NCBI GenBank assembly: GCA_033762195.1
Contig: JANRLV010000150.1
Span: forward strand, 1 to 64,000
Direction of reading: 5' to 3'
Source: SpSt-398 sp033762195
Lineage (GTDB): Bacteria > Bacteroidota > Bacteroidia > Chitinophagales > Chitinophagaceae
DNA length: 64,000 nt
Part shown: in pieces, positions 8,572 through 17,218 of the stretch
Numbering within the stretch: the first letter of the stretch is position 1
How the letters are laid out: each line of letters starts with the position of its first letter
The notes under the pieces: model-generated
Database searches by the model: none
Told to the model about the DNA's origin: nothing
Seen by the model: the letters and a program-made list of their open reading frames with translations, nothing else
Translations under genes and position numbers: made by a program

Positions 8572-9225
8572 ATGAGGATACTGACTGCCATTCTCTTTTT
8601 CTTCCTGCTCTCGGGCCAAACCCAGGCCCAGGTAAGTGTATTGACCCTGAAAAAAAAGAACAAAACCATTCGTCAGTATTGGCCCGGTACGGAGATCGCG
8701 TTTCAATTATCCAATAAGGAATGGCGCAAAGGCCTGATCAAAAAGATCACCAATGATTCGCTGTTCATTCAGCCGGTTATCGTCCGTTATTTTCTGATGG
8801 GCACAGATACGCTGAGGTATTTGACCACCGGCTATGCCCATTCCGATATCTATGCCTTTCCCAAGCCCGGCATCAGCATTGAGTACAATGATGGGCGGTT
8901 TCAGATCAGGCGATCAGCGGGGCATGTCCATTTTTATTGGATCAAAGGCGGGTGGTTATTCAGGACCGGAGGAATGGGATATATAGGGCTTCATCTCCTG
9001 AATAGTATTGGGGCAACGATCAATCCGGCATCACTGGCAATTGCCGGTGGTGTGGTGGGGATTGGATTCCTGCTAAAAGCGCTTTATACACCGGTGATTC
9101 GACTGGGAAAGAAGTATAAACTTCAATACATTAGCACCGCCAAACTAATGAACCTACAAAAGCGAACAGATGACGATCCCCAGCTCCAACTTTTCAGACT
9201 CCAAAAAACACTTTCTTATCCTTGA
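8572..9225 (+). CDS. Secreted protein of unknown function
   Basis: A 217-residue protein with an N-terminal signal peptide (ends QAQ near residue 20). A beta-rich region follows with the pattern GTEIAFQLSNKEWRKG, which resembles small barrel or SH3-like repeats seen in Bacteroidota exported proteins. Near residues 125-165 there are glycine-rich hydrophobic stretches that may be membrane-associated. I do not recognise a family. Its 3' end overlaps the start of the acyltransferase gene by 56 bp. Confidence 0.65.
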   Translation: MRILTAILFFFLLSGQTQAQVSVLTLKKKNKTIRQYWPGTEIAFQLSNKEWRKGLIKKITNDSLFIQPVIVRYFLMGTDTLRYLTTGYAHSDIYAFPKPGISIEYNDGRFQIRRSAGHVHFYWIKGGWLFRTGGMGYIGLHLLNSIGATINPASLAIAGGVVGIGFLLKALYTPVIRLGKKYKLQYISTAKLMNLQKRTDDDPQLQLFRLQKTLSYP

Positions 9226-10291
9226 TGCGCTGCGGGGAGTAGCGGCGCTTGTCGTTATTTTATTTCACATATTTGAAATTTATTCCGGGGGTGATCACGT
9301 AAAACAATATGTGAATCACGGCTATTTAGCGGTGGACTTTTTCTTCATGCTATCGGGGTATGTAATGGCGCATGCCTATGATGACCGTTGGGATAGGATG
9401 ACAATAAAAGATTTTTTCAAACGCCGGCTGATCCGTTTACACCCCATGATCATTTTTGGAATGACGGTTGGCGCGGTCTGTTATTATTTTGGAGAGTCGG
9501 AGCTATTTCCCAGAATTGGAGAAACAGGTATTTGGAAGTTTCTGCTCATTTTAATAATCGGGTATACATTGATTCCGGTTCCGCCATCCATGGATATCCG
9601 TGGGTGGAATGAAATGCACCCTCTCAACGGCCCCGCCTGGTCTCTGTTTTTTGAATACATAGCCAACTTCTTACATGCGCTAATATTGCGCAGGTTGTCA
9701 AAAGCAATTTTATTCACCCTGGTATTAATAGCTGGCGCAGCTCTTGTACATTATGCTGTCACCAGCAAAACCGGCGATATTATCGGGGGTTGGTCCCTCG
9801 AACCTGAACAATTGCGTATTGGATTTACCAGGCTTCTTTTCCCCTATATGGCGGGTATGTTGCTCCGGCGGGCCATTAAGGTGGCGGGTAGCAGGAATAC
9901 ATTTCTTTTCAGCAGCCTCCTGTTGGTTATCTTTTTGAGTGTTCCCCGGATTGGAGGATATGAAAACCTTTGGGCAAATGGGCTTTATGATTCGCTGACC
10001 GTTATCCTTATTTTCCCCATCATCATTTACCTTGGCGCCATTGGCGAAGTAAAGAATAAAACAACCGAGAAGCTTTGTACCTTTTTGGGGGATATCTCGT
10101 ATCCCGTTTATATCATACATTACCCCATTGCGTATGTGTTTTATTCCTGGGTGGTAGATAACAATGTCCCCATGGAAAAGGGATTTTGGGTAGGGCTGCT
10201 CGCTATGTTATTTGCCGTGGTTTTAGCATATGCCGCATTGAAATTTTATGATGAACCCGTTCGGAAATGGCTGGCAAAAAGGTTCATGTAA
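9170..10291 (+). CDS. Acyltransferase family 3 (OafA/YrhL-like)
   Basis: A 373-residue, about ten-helix membrane protein of the acyltransferase_3 family. The conserved start LDALRGVAALVVILFH contains the catalytic-type histidine, and RRLIRLHP follows in the first loop. These enzymes O-acylate sugars of LPS, peptidoglycan or exported polysaccharides. The ATG at 9170 lies inside the end of the preceding gene; no later ATG precedes the conserved motif, so the overlap is real. The acceptor is unknown. Confidence 0.9.
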   Translation: MTIPSSNFSDSKKHFLILDALRGVAALVVILFHIFEIYSGGDHVKQYVNHGYLAVDFFFMLSGYVMAHAYDDRWDRMTIKDFFKRRLIRLHPMIIFGMTVGAVCYYFGESELFPRIGETGIWKFLLILIIGYTLIPVPPSMDIRGWNEMHPLNGPAWSLFFEYIANFLHALILRRLSKAILFTLVLIAGAALVHYAVTSKTGDIIGGWSLEPEQLRIGFTRLLFPYMAGMLLRRAIKVAGSRNTFLFSSLLLVIFLSVPRIGGYENLWANGLYDSLTVILIFPIIIYLGAIGEVKNKTTEKLCTFLGDISYPVYIIHYPIAYVFYSWVVDNNVPMEKGFWVGLLAMLFAVVLAYAALKFYDEPVRKWLAKRFM

Positions 10292-10383
10292 GCCGGGAAC
10301 AATTCCTAAGATTTTCCTAATATACACAAGGGGGAAATGACAAGGAGGTCGTTCCCCTATTTTCACCTGGAAAATCATTTGAT

Positions 10384-11067
10384 ATGAAACGAATGCTACC
10401 TCTTTTGCTCTCTTTGTTTCTCGTGACCACTCTGCAGGCGCAGGAACAAAAAATCGTTTATCCATTGGAAAATGCGGAAGGGCTCGTGCCTCATTTGGTT
10501 GACATAGCCCCGGTAACCTTTAAGGGTAAAAAAGGCATTCGGGTTGTTGATACCGCCGTTGAGAATCCTACCGAGCGTAAGCTGGCGATACTTGAGGGAC
10601 TTTCTTTTCACAATGGTATTATTGAGATGGAAGTGGCGGGTGAGCCCGGTAAGAAAGCCTCTGAAACAGCCCGCGGATTTGTAGGCATCGCTTTTCGGGT
10701 CGATAGCAACGCGTCTCATTTTGAATGCTTTTACCTGCGGCCGACCAATGGCCGGGCGAATGATCAGGTTCGCCGAAACCATTCCTTACAGTATATCTCC
10801 TATCCCGATCATCCCTGGCATGCCCTGCGGGATGCCTTTCCTGAGAAATATGAATCGTATGCCGACCTGGAGCCGGCCACCTGGACAAAAGTGAAGATCG
10901 AAGTGATCAATGATACGGCCAGGCTTTATCTCCACGGGGCATCCCAACCCTCATTGATTGTAAACGACCTCAAACTTGGGTCAGCAAACCGTGGACGTAT
11001 CGGTCTATGGATAGGCCCGGGAACCGAAGCCCATTTCAGGTACCTGACAGTGACAAAAAAGGATTAG
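10384..11067 (+). CDS. Secreted LamG/DUF1080-like beta-sandwich protein
   Basis: A 227-residue protein with a signal peptide (about 1-19, ends LQAQ). The rest has the pattern of a concanavalin-like jelly roll: GIIEMEVAGEPG, FVGIAFRVD, ATWTKVKIEV and a final strand GRIGLWIGPG followed by HFRYL. This is close to DUF1080/LamG proteins that bind or cleave glycans. No catalytic residues can be assigned. It stands alone on the plus strand. Confidence 0.72.
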   Translation: MKRMLPLLLSLFLVTTLQAQEQKIVYPLENAEGLVPHLVDIAPVTFKGKKGIRVVDTAVENPTERKLAILEGLSFHNGIIEMEVAGEPGKKASETARGFVGIAFRVDSNASHFECFYLRPTNGRANDQVRRNHSLQYISYPDHPWHALRDAFPEKYESYADLEPATWTKVKIEVINDTARLYLHGASQPSLIVNDLKLGSANRGRIGLWIGPGTEAHFRYLTVTKKD

Positions 11068-11139
11068 CGCCATTTCCCATTATTCCGGCAGCACCCGCTA
11101 ATTTCTGATGGAGTTAAATTAATATTTTAATTTACACCC

Positions 11140-11640
11140 ATGGGACTATTTAGCTGGAAAAAGAAGAAGGAGCTTACGCCGGAAAGACCGGCCTATGATG
11201 CCGAAAAATTACAGGCCATTTTTATTCGGGATATGACGGCCAATGCAGAAAGACTGGCCCAGGCTTTCAATCCCCGGTTCAACGGGGCCTTTGACTATAC
11301 CGGTGACAGCCTTTTGCTATTGGATAAATTGATGGATGAATTTTCTACCCATGCTTCCAAGATGGACCCGCGTGTGATGCAGGATATGATTGCCCAGGCG
11401 GGTGCATATCTATTTGAAGTAGCCCGGCGAAAATTTGGCGGCGTCTATGTTTGGTTTGAAGAAAGACATCAGCCGGTATTGATAACGGGTCTTCCGGATT
11501 TTCAGGTAACCATACTGGCTTTTGCCAAGATCAAAGACCGGATAGAGAATGGCCTCGAAGACAGCATCCTTGTATTTTTTCAACATTATACCGAAAAAGT
11601 GACGCGGGCCAAACCCGGCGACAAAATTACGATCGAATAA
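11140..11640 (+). CDS. Conserved hypothetical protein
   Basis: A 166-residue soluble protein with a basic, lysine-rich N-terminus (WKKKKE), then a helical region and the segment GAYLFEVARRKFGGVYVWFEE (about residues 88-108). I do not recognise a family. It is the first of three tightly spaced plus-strand genes of unknown function (11140-13056) that lead into an ADP-ribosylglycohydrolase gene; the next gene begins 20 bp after its stop. Confidence 0.65.
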   Translation: MGLFSWKKKKELTPERPAYDAEKLQAIFIRDMTANAERLAQAFNPRFNGAFDYTGDSLLLLDKLMDEFSTHASKMDPRVMQDMIAQAGAYLFEVARRKFGGVYVWFEERHQPVLITGLPDFQVTILAFAKIKDRIENGLEDSILVFFQHYTEKVTRAKPGDKITIE

Positions 11641-11660
11641 ATTGCACACTGAGCACCAAC

Positions 11661-12305
11661 ATGAGTCCCTCCAACATCTTTCAACGCCTGATCGACTACC
11701 TGCCGGACCATTATACCGGGCACAAAGCGTATGGGCATATACAGATGCACATGCGGACCAAACAATGGGAATGGGCGTTACTGAGCCTGATCGATCTGGC
11801 CGATAAGAGCGGACATTATTTTGCCGAAGAGTATTGGCTACAGTTGGCCGATGCGGCCCGTCAGTTGGATAAACCGGATAAAGAAGCCTATTGCAAAGCG
11901 CAGATCGTGCGTAACCGCGAAGAGATCCGAATGGCCACCCCATTTGGTTGGACCACCGTGAAAATAGATGATACCCATTTTCAACACCATATTTCAAAAA
12001 AGATCCGCGAACAATGGGATGCGGCCCGGCATAAGCGGGATGAAGTGGACAGCTTGTTGGACGACGACGGGGTTCACCAAAAATCAGATGGCCGTTCCGG
12101 GAGGCTTTATTATGTTAAGCAGGGAAGATTAGCTGAAACAGAGTATGAATTCGGAGAGGATGGACTCATACTCTATTTTGCCTATACCACCCATTGGATC
12201 AGGCCCAAAAAGGAGCCATTGACCGCGGAAGAAAGAGCAGAGGCCAGGAAAGCCATCATGGACTGGTCGGGCAGGAATCGCACACCGGTGGTGTTTCAGG
12301 ATTAA
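11661..12305 (+). CDS. Conserved hypothetical protein
   Basis: A 214-residue soluble protein. The N-terminal 85 residues form helices rich in Trp and His (KQWEWALLSLIDLAD and WLQLADAARQLDK), like small helical proteins of toxin-immunity type, but this is only a resemblance. The C-terminal half is charged and beta-rich. It lies between an unknown gene and the ankyrin gene with 16-20 bp gaps, so co-transcription is likely. Function unknown. Confidence 0.65.
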   Translation: MSPSNIFQRLIDYLPDHYTGHKAYGHIQMHMRTKQWEWALLSLIDLADKSGHYFAEEYWLQLADAARQLDKPDKEAYCKAQIVRNREEIRMATPFGWTTVKIDDTHFQHHISKKIREQWDAARHKRDEVDSLLDDDGVHQKSDGRSGRLYYVKQGRLAETEYEFGEDGLILYFAYTTHWIRPKKEPLTAEERAEARKAIMDWSGRNRTPVVFQD

Positions 12306-12321
12306 CCGTGCAGTAAACTTA

Positions 12322-13056
12322 ATGGAAATGAATAGTGCCAGCCTATTGGATTATATCAGCAAAGGAAGAACAGATCTTGTGTTCGATCTTTTGAAGCTAC
12401 CGGATTGGCAGAACATGCTATCGCAGGGAACGGTGAAACCACTTCAGTGGTTTGTTTATTACAACGATACAACGGCACTCAAAGCAGTATTGGAGGCGGG
12501 CGGTAACCTTAGTTCGCTTAACCTCGATGAAGAATTGGGGAATGCCGCATTTTTTGGGCATTGGAAGGTTTGTGATTTTCTCATCGGACATGGAGCCAAT
12601 GTAAACATGAAACTGGCTGATTCGGAGGAAACACCCTTACATTCCGCTTTGTGTAAAGCAGGCCGGCCCTATTATTTCTATACGGTCAAATTGCTTGTAG
12701 AAAAAGGAGCGGATGTGAACGCCCGAACAAAACCAGGTGTTGAGACGGGCGCTTTTATGCGGGATGTGCGAACAAAGGGAGAGAGCCCACTGCATAGGGC
12801 GGCCGCTTATGCCGACGAGCGAACGATTCAATTTTTATTGGAACATGGGGCCGATAAAGAAGCAAAAGATGCGAGTGGGGATACGCCACTAAGCTGGGCA
12901 AGCGCTCATTTAAGACCCGGAACCATTTTATCCTTGTTGGCCTATGGCGACTATCGCATTAGCGATGCGCACAAAACAAGAAATACCAGTGACCATGGCC
13001 AGGGATGGGGAAATGGAATGGATTGGAACCTGTTTGGAGAATATCAACCTGACTGA
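12322..13056 (+). CDS. Ankyrin repeat protein
   Basis: A 244-residue protein with three or four ankyrin repeats, seen as GHGANVN, TPLHSAL, KGADVNA, SPLHRAAAY, LLEHGADKEA and TPLSWA. No signal peptide is evident, so it should be cytoplasmic. Ankyrin repeats bind partner proteins. The stop is one base before the ATG of the ADP-ribosylglycohydrolase gene, so the two are almost surely translated from one mRNA. Confidence 0.85.
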   Translation: MEMNSASLLDYISKGRTDLVFDLLKLPDWQNMLSQGTVKPLQWFVYYNDTTALKAVLEAGGNLSSLNLDEELGNAAFFGHWKVCDFLIGHGANVNMKLADSEETPLHSALCKAGRPYYFYTVKLLVEKGADVNARTKPGVETGAFMRDVRTKGESPLHRAAAYADERTIQFLLEHGADKEAKDASGDTPLSWASAHLRPGTILSLLAYGDYRISDAHKTRNTSDHGQGWGNGMDWNLFGEYQPD

Positions 13057-13057
13057 A

Positions 13058-14422
13058 ATGAAGAATAGTTTATTCGTTGTTTTTCTTTTTCTGCTTTTGC
13101 AATCAAATGGCCAAATGCAGGTAAGTCTTACACCAGCTCAATTAAAAGACAAGATTAAAGGCGGGTGGGCGGGCCAAACCATTGGGGTGACCTACGGCGC
13201 GCCGGTCGAATTTCGATATCTCGGCAGTATGATCAATGACTACCAGAAGATTGATTGGTATGATGGGTTATTGAAAAAAACCATGGTGGAAAGCCCGGGT
13301 GTGTATGATGACCTGTACATGGACCTTACGTTTGTGGATATTTTTGAGAAAGAAGGATTGGATGCCCCGGTTTCTTCGCATGCCAATGCGGTGGCGAAGG
13401 CCAGATATATGCTATGGCATGCTAATCAGGCGGCACGGTATAATATTCTGAATGACATATCCGCACCCGCTTCTGGTCATTGGTATAATAATCCCCATGC
13501 CGATTGTATCGACTACCAGATCGAATCCGATTTTGCCGGATTGATGTCACCAGGTATGCCGAATACAGCCTCGGCCATTTCCGATAAGATCGGGCATATT
13601 ATGAATTATGGCGATGGCTGGTATGGCGGAGTTTATGTGGGGGCGATGTATAGCCTGGCCTTTACTTCCAAGAATATCCCTTTTATCGTTAAAGAAGCGC
13701 TGAAAGCCATACCGGCAAAAACGCGGTTTCATAATTGTATATCCGATGTGATCCGTTGGCATCAGCAATTTCCCAATGACTGGAAACGCAACTGGTTTGA
13801 GATACAAAAGAAATGGACTGACGATATTGGCTGCCCGGATGGGGTGTTTGCCCCATTTAATATTGATGCTACGGTAAATGCAGCCTATGTAGTGCTTGGG
13901 CTATTATATGGAAATGGTGATTTTGGAAAAAGCATTGAAATAGCTGCCCGGGCCGGGCAGGATGCTGATTGTAACCCTTCAACTGTAGCGGGGATTTTGG
14001 GTACGGTGTTGGGCTATGATGGCATTCCGGCTTATTGGAAAATGGGGCTAAAGGAAATCGAGGATATGGATTTTAAATATACCAGCATTTCCCTCAACGA
14101 GGTGTATGAACTTGGGTATAAGCACGCCCTGGAAATTATCCGTCGAAACGGAGGCAAGGTGGAAAAGGATAAGATCACCATTGTGAAGCAAGCGGTTCGC
14201 CCGGTGCAACGGGAGCAAAGTTTTACCGGATTAAAACCAGTAGAGAAAAAATGGATCGGTAAGAATCTGGAGGATGAGGTCAGGATTGAATTTGACGGCA
14301 AAGGCTTTGCTCTTACCGGAGAGGCTAAGCCAAAAGTCGGGAATGGCTGGGATGAATCGGTGAAAGGGGAATTTCTGGTGCTGATGACAATTGACGGAAA
14401 AATTAGCGATACGCTCAGGTAG
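13058..14422 (+). CDS. Secreted ADP-ribosylglycohydrolase family protein, cut by an in-frame stop
   Basis: The ATG at 13058 (MKNSLFVVF) gives a signal peptide of about 18 residues and fits one base after the ankyrin stop; the longer frame from 12944 overlaps the ankyrin gene and is rejected. The core matches ADP-ribosylglycohydrolases: GGWAGQTIG, a YDDLYMD metal motif and AGQDADCNPSTVAG, the counterpart of the DADTN motif, here with Cys for Thr. A C-terminal beta-sandwich starts near residue 410 but ends at TAG 14420-14422 after ISDTLR. Reading continues in the same frame for 51 codons. The catalytic domain is complete; the product lacks the end of its accessory domain unless the stop is read through. 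Confidence 0.85.
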   Translation: MKNSLFVVFLFLLLQSNGQMQVSLTPAQLKDKIKGGWAGQTIGVTYGAPVEFRYLGSMINDYQKIDWYDGLLKKTMVESPGVYDDLYMDLTFVDIFEKEGLDAPVSSHANAVAKARYMLWHANQAARYNILNDISAPASGHWYNNPHADCIDYQIESDFAGLMSPGMPNTASAISDKIGHIMNYGDGWYGGVYVGAMYSLAFTSKNIPFIVKEALKAIPAKTRFHNCISDVIRWHQQFPNDWKRNWFEIQKKWTDDIGCPDGVFAPFNIDATVNAAYVVLGLLYGNGDFGKSIEIAARAGQDADCNPSTVAGILGTVLGYDGIPAYWKMGLKEIEDMDFKYTSISLNEVYELGYKHALEIIRRNGGKVEKDKITIVKQAVRPVQREQSFTGLKPVEKKWIGKNLEDEVRIEFDGKGFALTGEAKPKVGNGWDESVKGEFLVLMTIDGKISDTLR

Positions 14423-14578
14423 CCTTCAGGTTTTACGGCACGTAAGCATGAGCTGGCCTGGAACTACCAACTGGAACAAGGGCACCATACCCTTGAATTG
14501 AAAATACTAAGACCCGACCCGGATGGCACCTGTTTTATAGGTAACCTGATTGTATACACAGGCACCTTGCCTGAGTAA
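14423..14578 (+). pseudogene. In-frame remainder of the ADP-ribosylglycohydrolase C-terminus
   Basis: Directly after the amber codon at 14420-14422 the same frame reads on through PSGFTARKHELAWNYQLEQG and ends with TAA at 14576-14578. The pattern (RKHELAWNY, HHTLELKI) is that of the last strands of a galactose-binding-like sandwich often attached to this family, so it is the missing tail. A single base change, for example TTG to TAG, would explain it. Confidence 0.75.
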
Positions 14579-14664
14579 CAGCAGCCTTGAGCTTTTGATC
14601 CCCTGTTTGAAATCATAGGACAGTACCAGGCACCTCCCTACCTTTCCGGTCAAATCCTGGCATC

Positions 14665-15498
14665 ATGCTTAAGATCCTGATTATCGTAGCCGTTGTGATC
14701 CTGGCACTGGTTTTATTTTTAGCCTGGGGAAATTACCGGTTTGAAAAAAAATTCCGGAATGATGTTACCCAAAACCTTTCGGGTAATATCCCTGTAAACA
14801 AGGAAATGCTGACCGAAAAGGATCTTGCTCACCTTCCTGCACCGGTTCAAAAATATCTAAGGTATGTGGGAGTAGTAAATAAACCCAGGGTGTATAATTT
14901 TTATGTGGAGATGGATGGTCAAATGCGAAGTAAAACACAGGATTATTTTCCTTTTACCTGTGAGCAATATGATTTTATGCCGCAGCCCGCGCGCCTTTTC
15001 TTTATGAAAGGGAAAATGAAGGGCATTAAAGTTCCCGGTTACCATCACTATGAAAAGGCCAAAGCAAGTATGGATATCCGCTTATTTGGGTTATTTCCGG
15101 TGATACAAAAAAGCGGGGAGGTAATGAACAAAGCGGAAACGGTCACCCTGCTCAATGACATTTGCATCATGGCCCCGGCGGCACTTATTGATAATCGAAT
15201 CAGTTGGGAGGAGATAGATAGCCTGTCGGCAAAAGCGATCTTTACCAATGAAGGGATTTCAGTTTCGGCCATATTAAGTTTTAATACAGAAGGGCAAATG
15301 ATCAATTTCCTGTCTTATGACCGCATCGAGGTAAATGAAATGAAAGCGTACCCCTTCTCAACGCCCATGACTGAGTATGGGGAATTCAATGGTTATCGAC
15401 TTTGTTCTTTTGGAGAAGCGGTATGGCGGTATGAAGATGGCGAATTTACCTATGGACGGTTTTTCATTCGAAAAGTAGCCTATAACGTTGCGAAATAA
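14665..15498 (+). CDS. DUF6544/DUF6920-like membrane-anchored protein
   Basis: A 277-residue protein with one N-terminal membrane helix (about residues 2-20) and a soluble domain beginning HLPAPVQKYLRYVGVVNKP, a strong marker of a family of unknown function that I place with DUF6544/DUF6920. The remainder is an antiparallel beta domain with WEEIDSLSAKA and YEDGEFTYGRF. It probably faces the periplasm. The exact DUF number is from memory; the family resemblance is clear. Confidence 0.7.
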   Translation: MLKILIIVAVVILALVLFLAWGNYRFEKKFRNDVTQNLSGNIPVNKEMLTEKDLAHLPAPVQKYLRYVGVVNKPRVYNFYVEMDGQMRSKTQDYFPFTCEQYDFMPQPARLFFMKGKMKGIKVPGYHHYEKAKASMDIRLFGLFPVIQKSGEVMNKAETVTLLNDICIMAPAALIDNRISWEEIDSLSAKAIFTNEGISVSAILSFNTEGQMINFLSYDRIEVNEMKAYPFSTPMTEYGEFNGYRLCSFGEAVWRYEDGEFTYGRFFIRKVAYNVAK

Positions 15499-15520
15499 TG
15501 ATAGATACCGAGAGGTGATT

Positions 15521-15733
15521 TTATTCCCTGATCAACTCCATGGCACGTTCAACCTGTGACTCGTGTACCATTAATTTTATTCCCCCGATCGCCTGTGTCC
15601 AAATAGGATTGATGGTCACCGTGTTTTCATCCATGAGGTAACACACAATATTCTCCGATTCCAATCTACCCAATAATATATGGGCATCAATGTAGTTGGT
15701 AAAAATTTGTACCGGAATAAAGGAGCCAGCCAT
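15521..15733 (-). CDS. DUF2007 domain protein
   Basis: A 70-residue protein containing a complete DUF2007 domain: VQIFTNYIDAHILLGRLESE, then LMDENTVTINP and GGIKLMVHESQVERAMELI. The fold resembles a ferredoxin-like PII-type domain and the family is named as a putative signal transducing protein. It is a free-standing single domain. It lies downstream of dnaN on the same strand, separated by a repeat-rich gap. Confidence 0.82.
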   Translation of the reverse strand: MAGSFIPVQIFTNYIDAHILLGRLESENIVCYLMDENTVTINPIWTQAIGGIKLMVHESQVERAMELIRE

Positions 15734-15744
15734 ACCACAATTTA

Positions 15745-15837
15745 ACCAATGATAAGCAATCCCGAAATCGAATAATCCCGCAATCCCTTAATCCTCCAAT
15801 CCTAAAATCCTGGTAAATCCTGGTAAATCCTGGTCGT
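15745..15837. repeat. GGATT-word tandem element after dnaN
   Basis: On the minus strand this stretch reads as runs of GGATT words, including three copies of ACCAGGATTT at the dnaN end and then GGATTGGAGGATTAAGGGATT. It abuts the dnaN stop. No partner arm is seen, unlike the paired element at 28707-28891 that shares the same words. Confidence 0.6.
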
Positions 15838-16953
15838 TTATTGATTGAGCATCAGCGGCATCACCAGCATCATCAACTCTTCATTCTCGTCCTGCTCGGT
15901 TGGCTTGAGGATTCCTGCCTTGGTAGGCGTAGATAATTCCACCACCACTTCATCGCTGTCGGCGGCATTGAGCATTTCGATCAGGAAGCGGGCGTTGAAG
16001 GCGATGGTAATGTCTTCCCCATCGTAACGGCACTTCATTTTTTCATCTCCTTCAAAGGAGAAGTCAACATCCTGTGCGGTGAGTTCCAACTGGCTTCCGG
16101 CGATGGAGAGGGCCACCTGGTTGGTGCTTTTATTACTAAAGATACTCACCCGGCGAAGAGCGCCCTGGAAGTCCATTTTATTAACGGTGAGTTTGTAGGG
16201 GTTGTCGGCGGGGATCACCACTTTATAATCCGGGAAGCGCGCATCGATCAAACGGCAGCTCATCCGGGTATTATTGAGGGTGACAAAAAGATGGTTGTTA
16301 TTATAGCTGATCGTGATCTCGTCGTCACTATCTGGTAAAACAGATTTCAGCAGGTTCAGCGGTTTTTTAGGAACGATAAAGGAGTCGTTCTTCGGGCATT
16401 TCACATCGGTGCGTTTGTAGCGAACGAGGCGGTGCGCATCGGTGGCAACAGTTTGCATCCCTTTTTTATCCAATTCAAAGAATACACCTGTCATGGCCGG
16501 ACGTAGATCATCATTGCTGACGGCAAAAATGGTCTTGTTGATCGCGGTAAGCAAAGCGGTGGAAGTGGCCGTGAAGGAAGTTGTTTCATCGGCCGATGGT
16601 TCTTTGGGGAAATTATCCGGGTTCTCACCCATCACTTTATATTTCCCGTTATCACTGGTGATCTCTACGGCGTAGTTCTTATCAATGTTGAAGGTAAGTG
16701 GCTGATCGGGGATGTTCTTCAAGCTATCCAACAGGATCTTGGCAGGAATACAAACCTTGCCACTGTCTTTGGCTTCCACATCCAGCGCTACCCGCATTAC
16801 GGTTTCCAGGTCGGTGGCTACCACCGTCATTTTATTCTTTTCTACTTCGAAAAGAAAATCTTCGAGGATGGGAAGAACCGTATTGGTATTAATGACACCT
16901 GCAATATGTTGCAATTGTTTAAGCAGCGCTGACGAGGAAACGATAAATTTCAT
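15838..16953 (-). CDS. dnaN: DNA polymerase III beta subunit (sliding clamp)
   Basis: A 371-residue protein of normal length with the three clamp domains. It starts MKFIVSSSALLKQLQ and ends in the typical LVMPLMLN segment, where the C-terminal residues form part of the protein-binding cleft. It encircles DNA as a dimer and tethers replicative and repair polymerases. A Bacteroidota-like promoter with TTG, a 19-bp spacer and TAGTTTCG is at 16970-16999. The gene here is not next to dnaA. The region upstream carries a long inverted repeat. Confidence 0.96.
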   Translation of the reverse strand: MKFIVSSSALLKQLQHIAGVINTNTVLPILEDFLFEVEKNKMTVVATDLETVMRVALDVEAKDSGKVCIPAKILLDSLKNIPDQPLTFNIDKNYAVEITSDNGKYKVMGENPDNFPKEPSADETTSFTATSTALLTAINKTIFAVSNDDLRPAMTGVFFELDKKGMQTVATDAHRLVRYKRTDVKCPKNDSFIVPKKPLNLLKSVLPDSDDEITISYNNNHLFVTLNNTRMSCRLIDARFPDYKVVIPADNPYKLTVNKMDFQGALRRVSIFSNKSTNQVALSIAGSQLELTAQDVDFSFEGDEKMKCRYDGEDITIAFNARFLIEMLNAADSDEVVVELSTPTKAGILKPTEQDENEELMMLVMPLMLNQ

Positions 16954-16969
16954 CTTATCGGGTTTGCGG

Positions 16970-16999
16970 CGAAACTACTGATTTTTAACTAATTCCCAA
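16970..16999 (-). promoter_or_regulatory. Putative dnaN promoter
   Basis: On the minus strand TTG (16997-16999) is followed after exactly 19 bp by TAGTTTCG (16970-16977), one mismatch from TAnnTTTG. The leader would be about 10-15 nt before the dnaN ATG at 16953. Confidence 0.5.
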
Positions 17000-17002
17000 T
17001 AT

Positions 17003-17167
17003 GATGACGGAGGACAGATGACCGAGGACCGATGACGGAGGTCAAAAGGAAGGGAATGGTTAATTTTTGCTTTTTATGGGCAATGTTCTCATAATATTTA
17101 ACGCCGATTATTGACCCCGGTCCTCCGTCATCCATCATCGGTCATCCGTCATCTGTCCTCGGTCATC
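17003..17167. repeat. Word-built inverted repeat (GATGACGGAGGAC type)
   Basis: GATGACGGAGGACAGATGAC (17003-17022) pairs with GTCATCTGTCCTCGGTCATC (17148-17167) with one mismatch in 20. Both arms are longer runs of the same words: the left arm extends to about 17043 and the right begins near 17115. It separates the divergent dnaN and the plus-strand gene at 17219, and creates a spurious N-terminal extension for that gene. Confidence 0.7.
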
Positions 17168-17218
17168 CGACTCTCCTCCGTTATCCCTAACTTGCCACTT
17201 TTACAACCCTGTCCTCCT

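Noticed and set aside
12944..13057. Longer start for the ADP-ribosylglycohydrolase gene
   Set aside because: It overlaps the ankyrin gene and would bury the signal peptide; ATG 13058 sits one base after the ankyrin stop.
17111..17218. N-terminal extension of the gene at 17219
   Set aside because: It is encoded by the pyrimidine-word arm of a repeat element, is low complexity, and is not expected in the protein.
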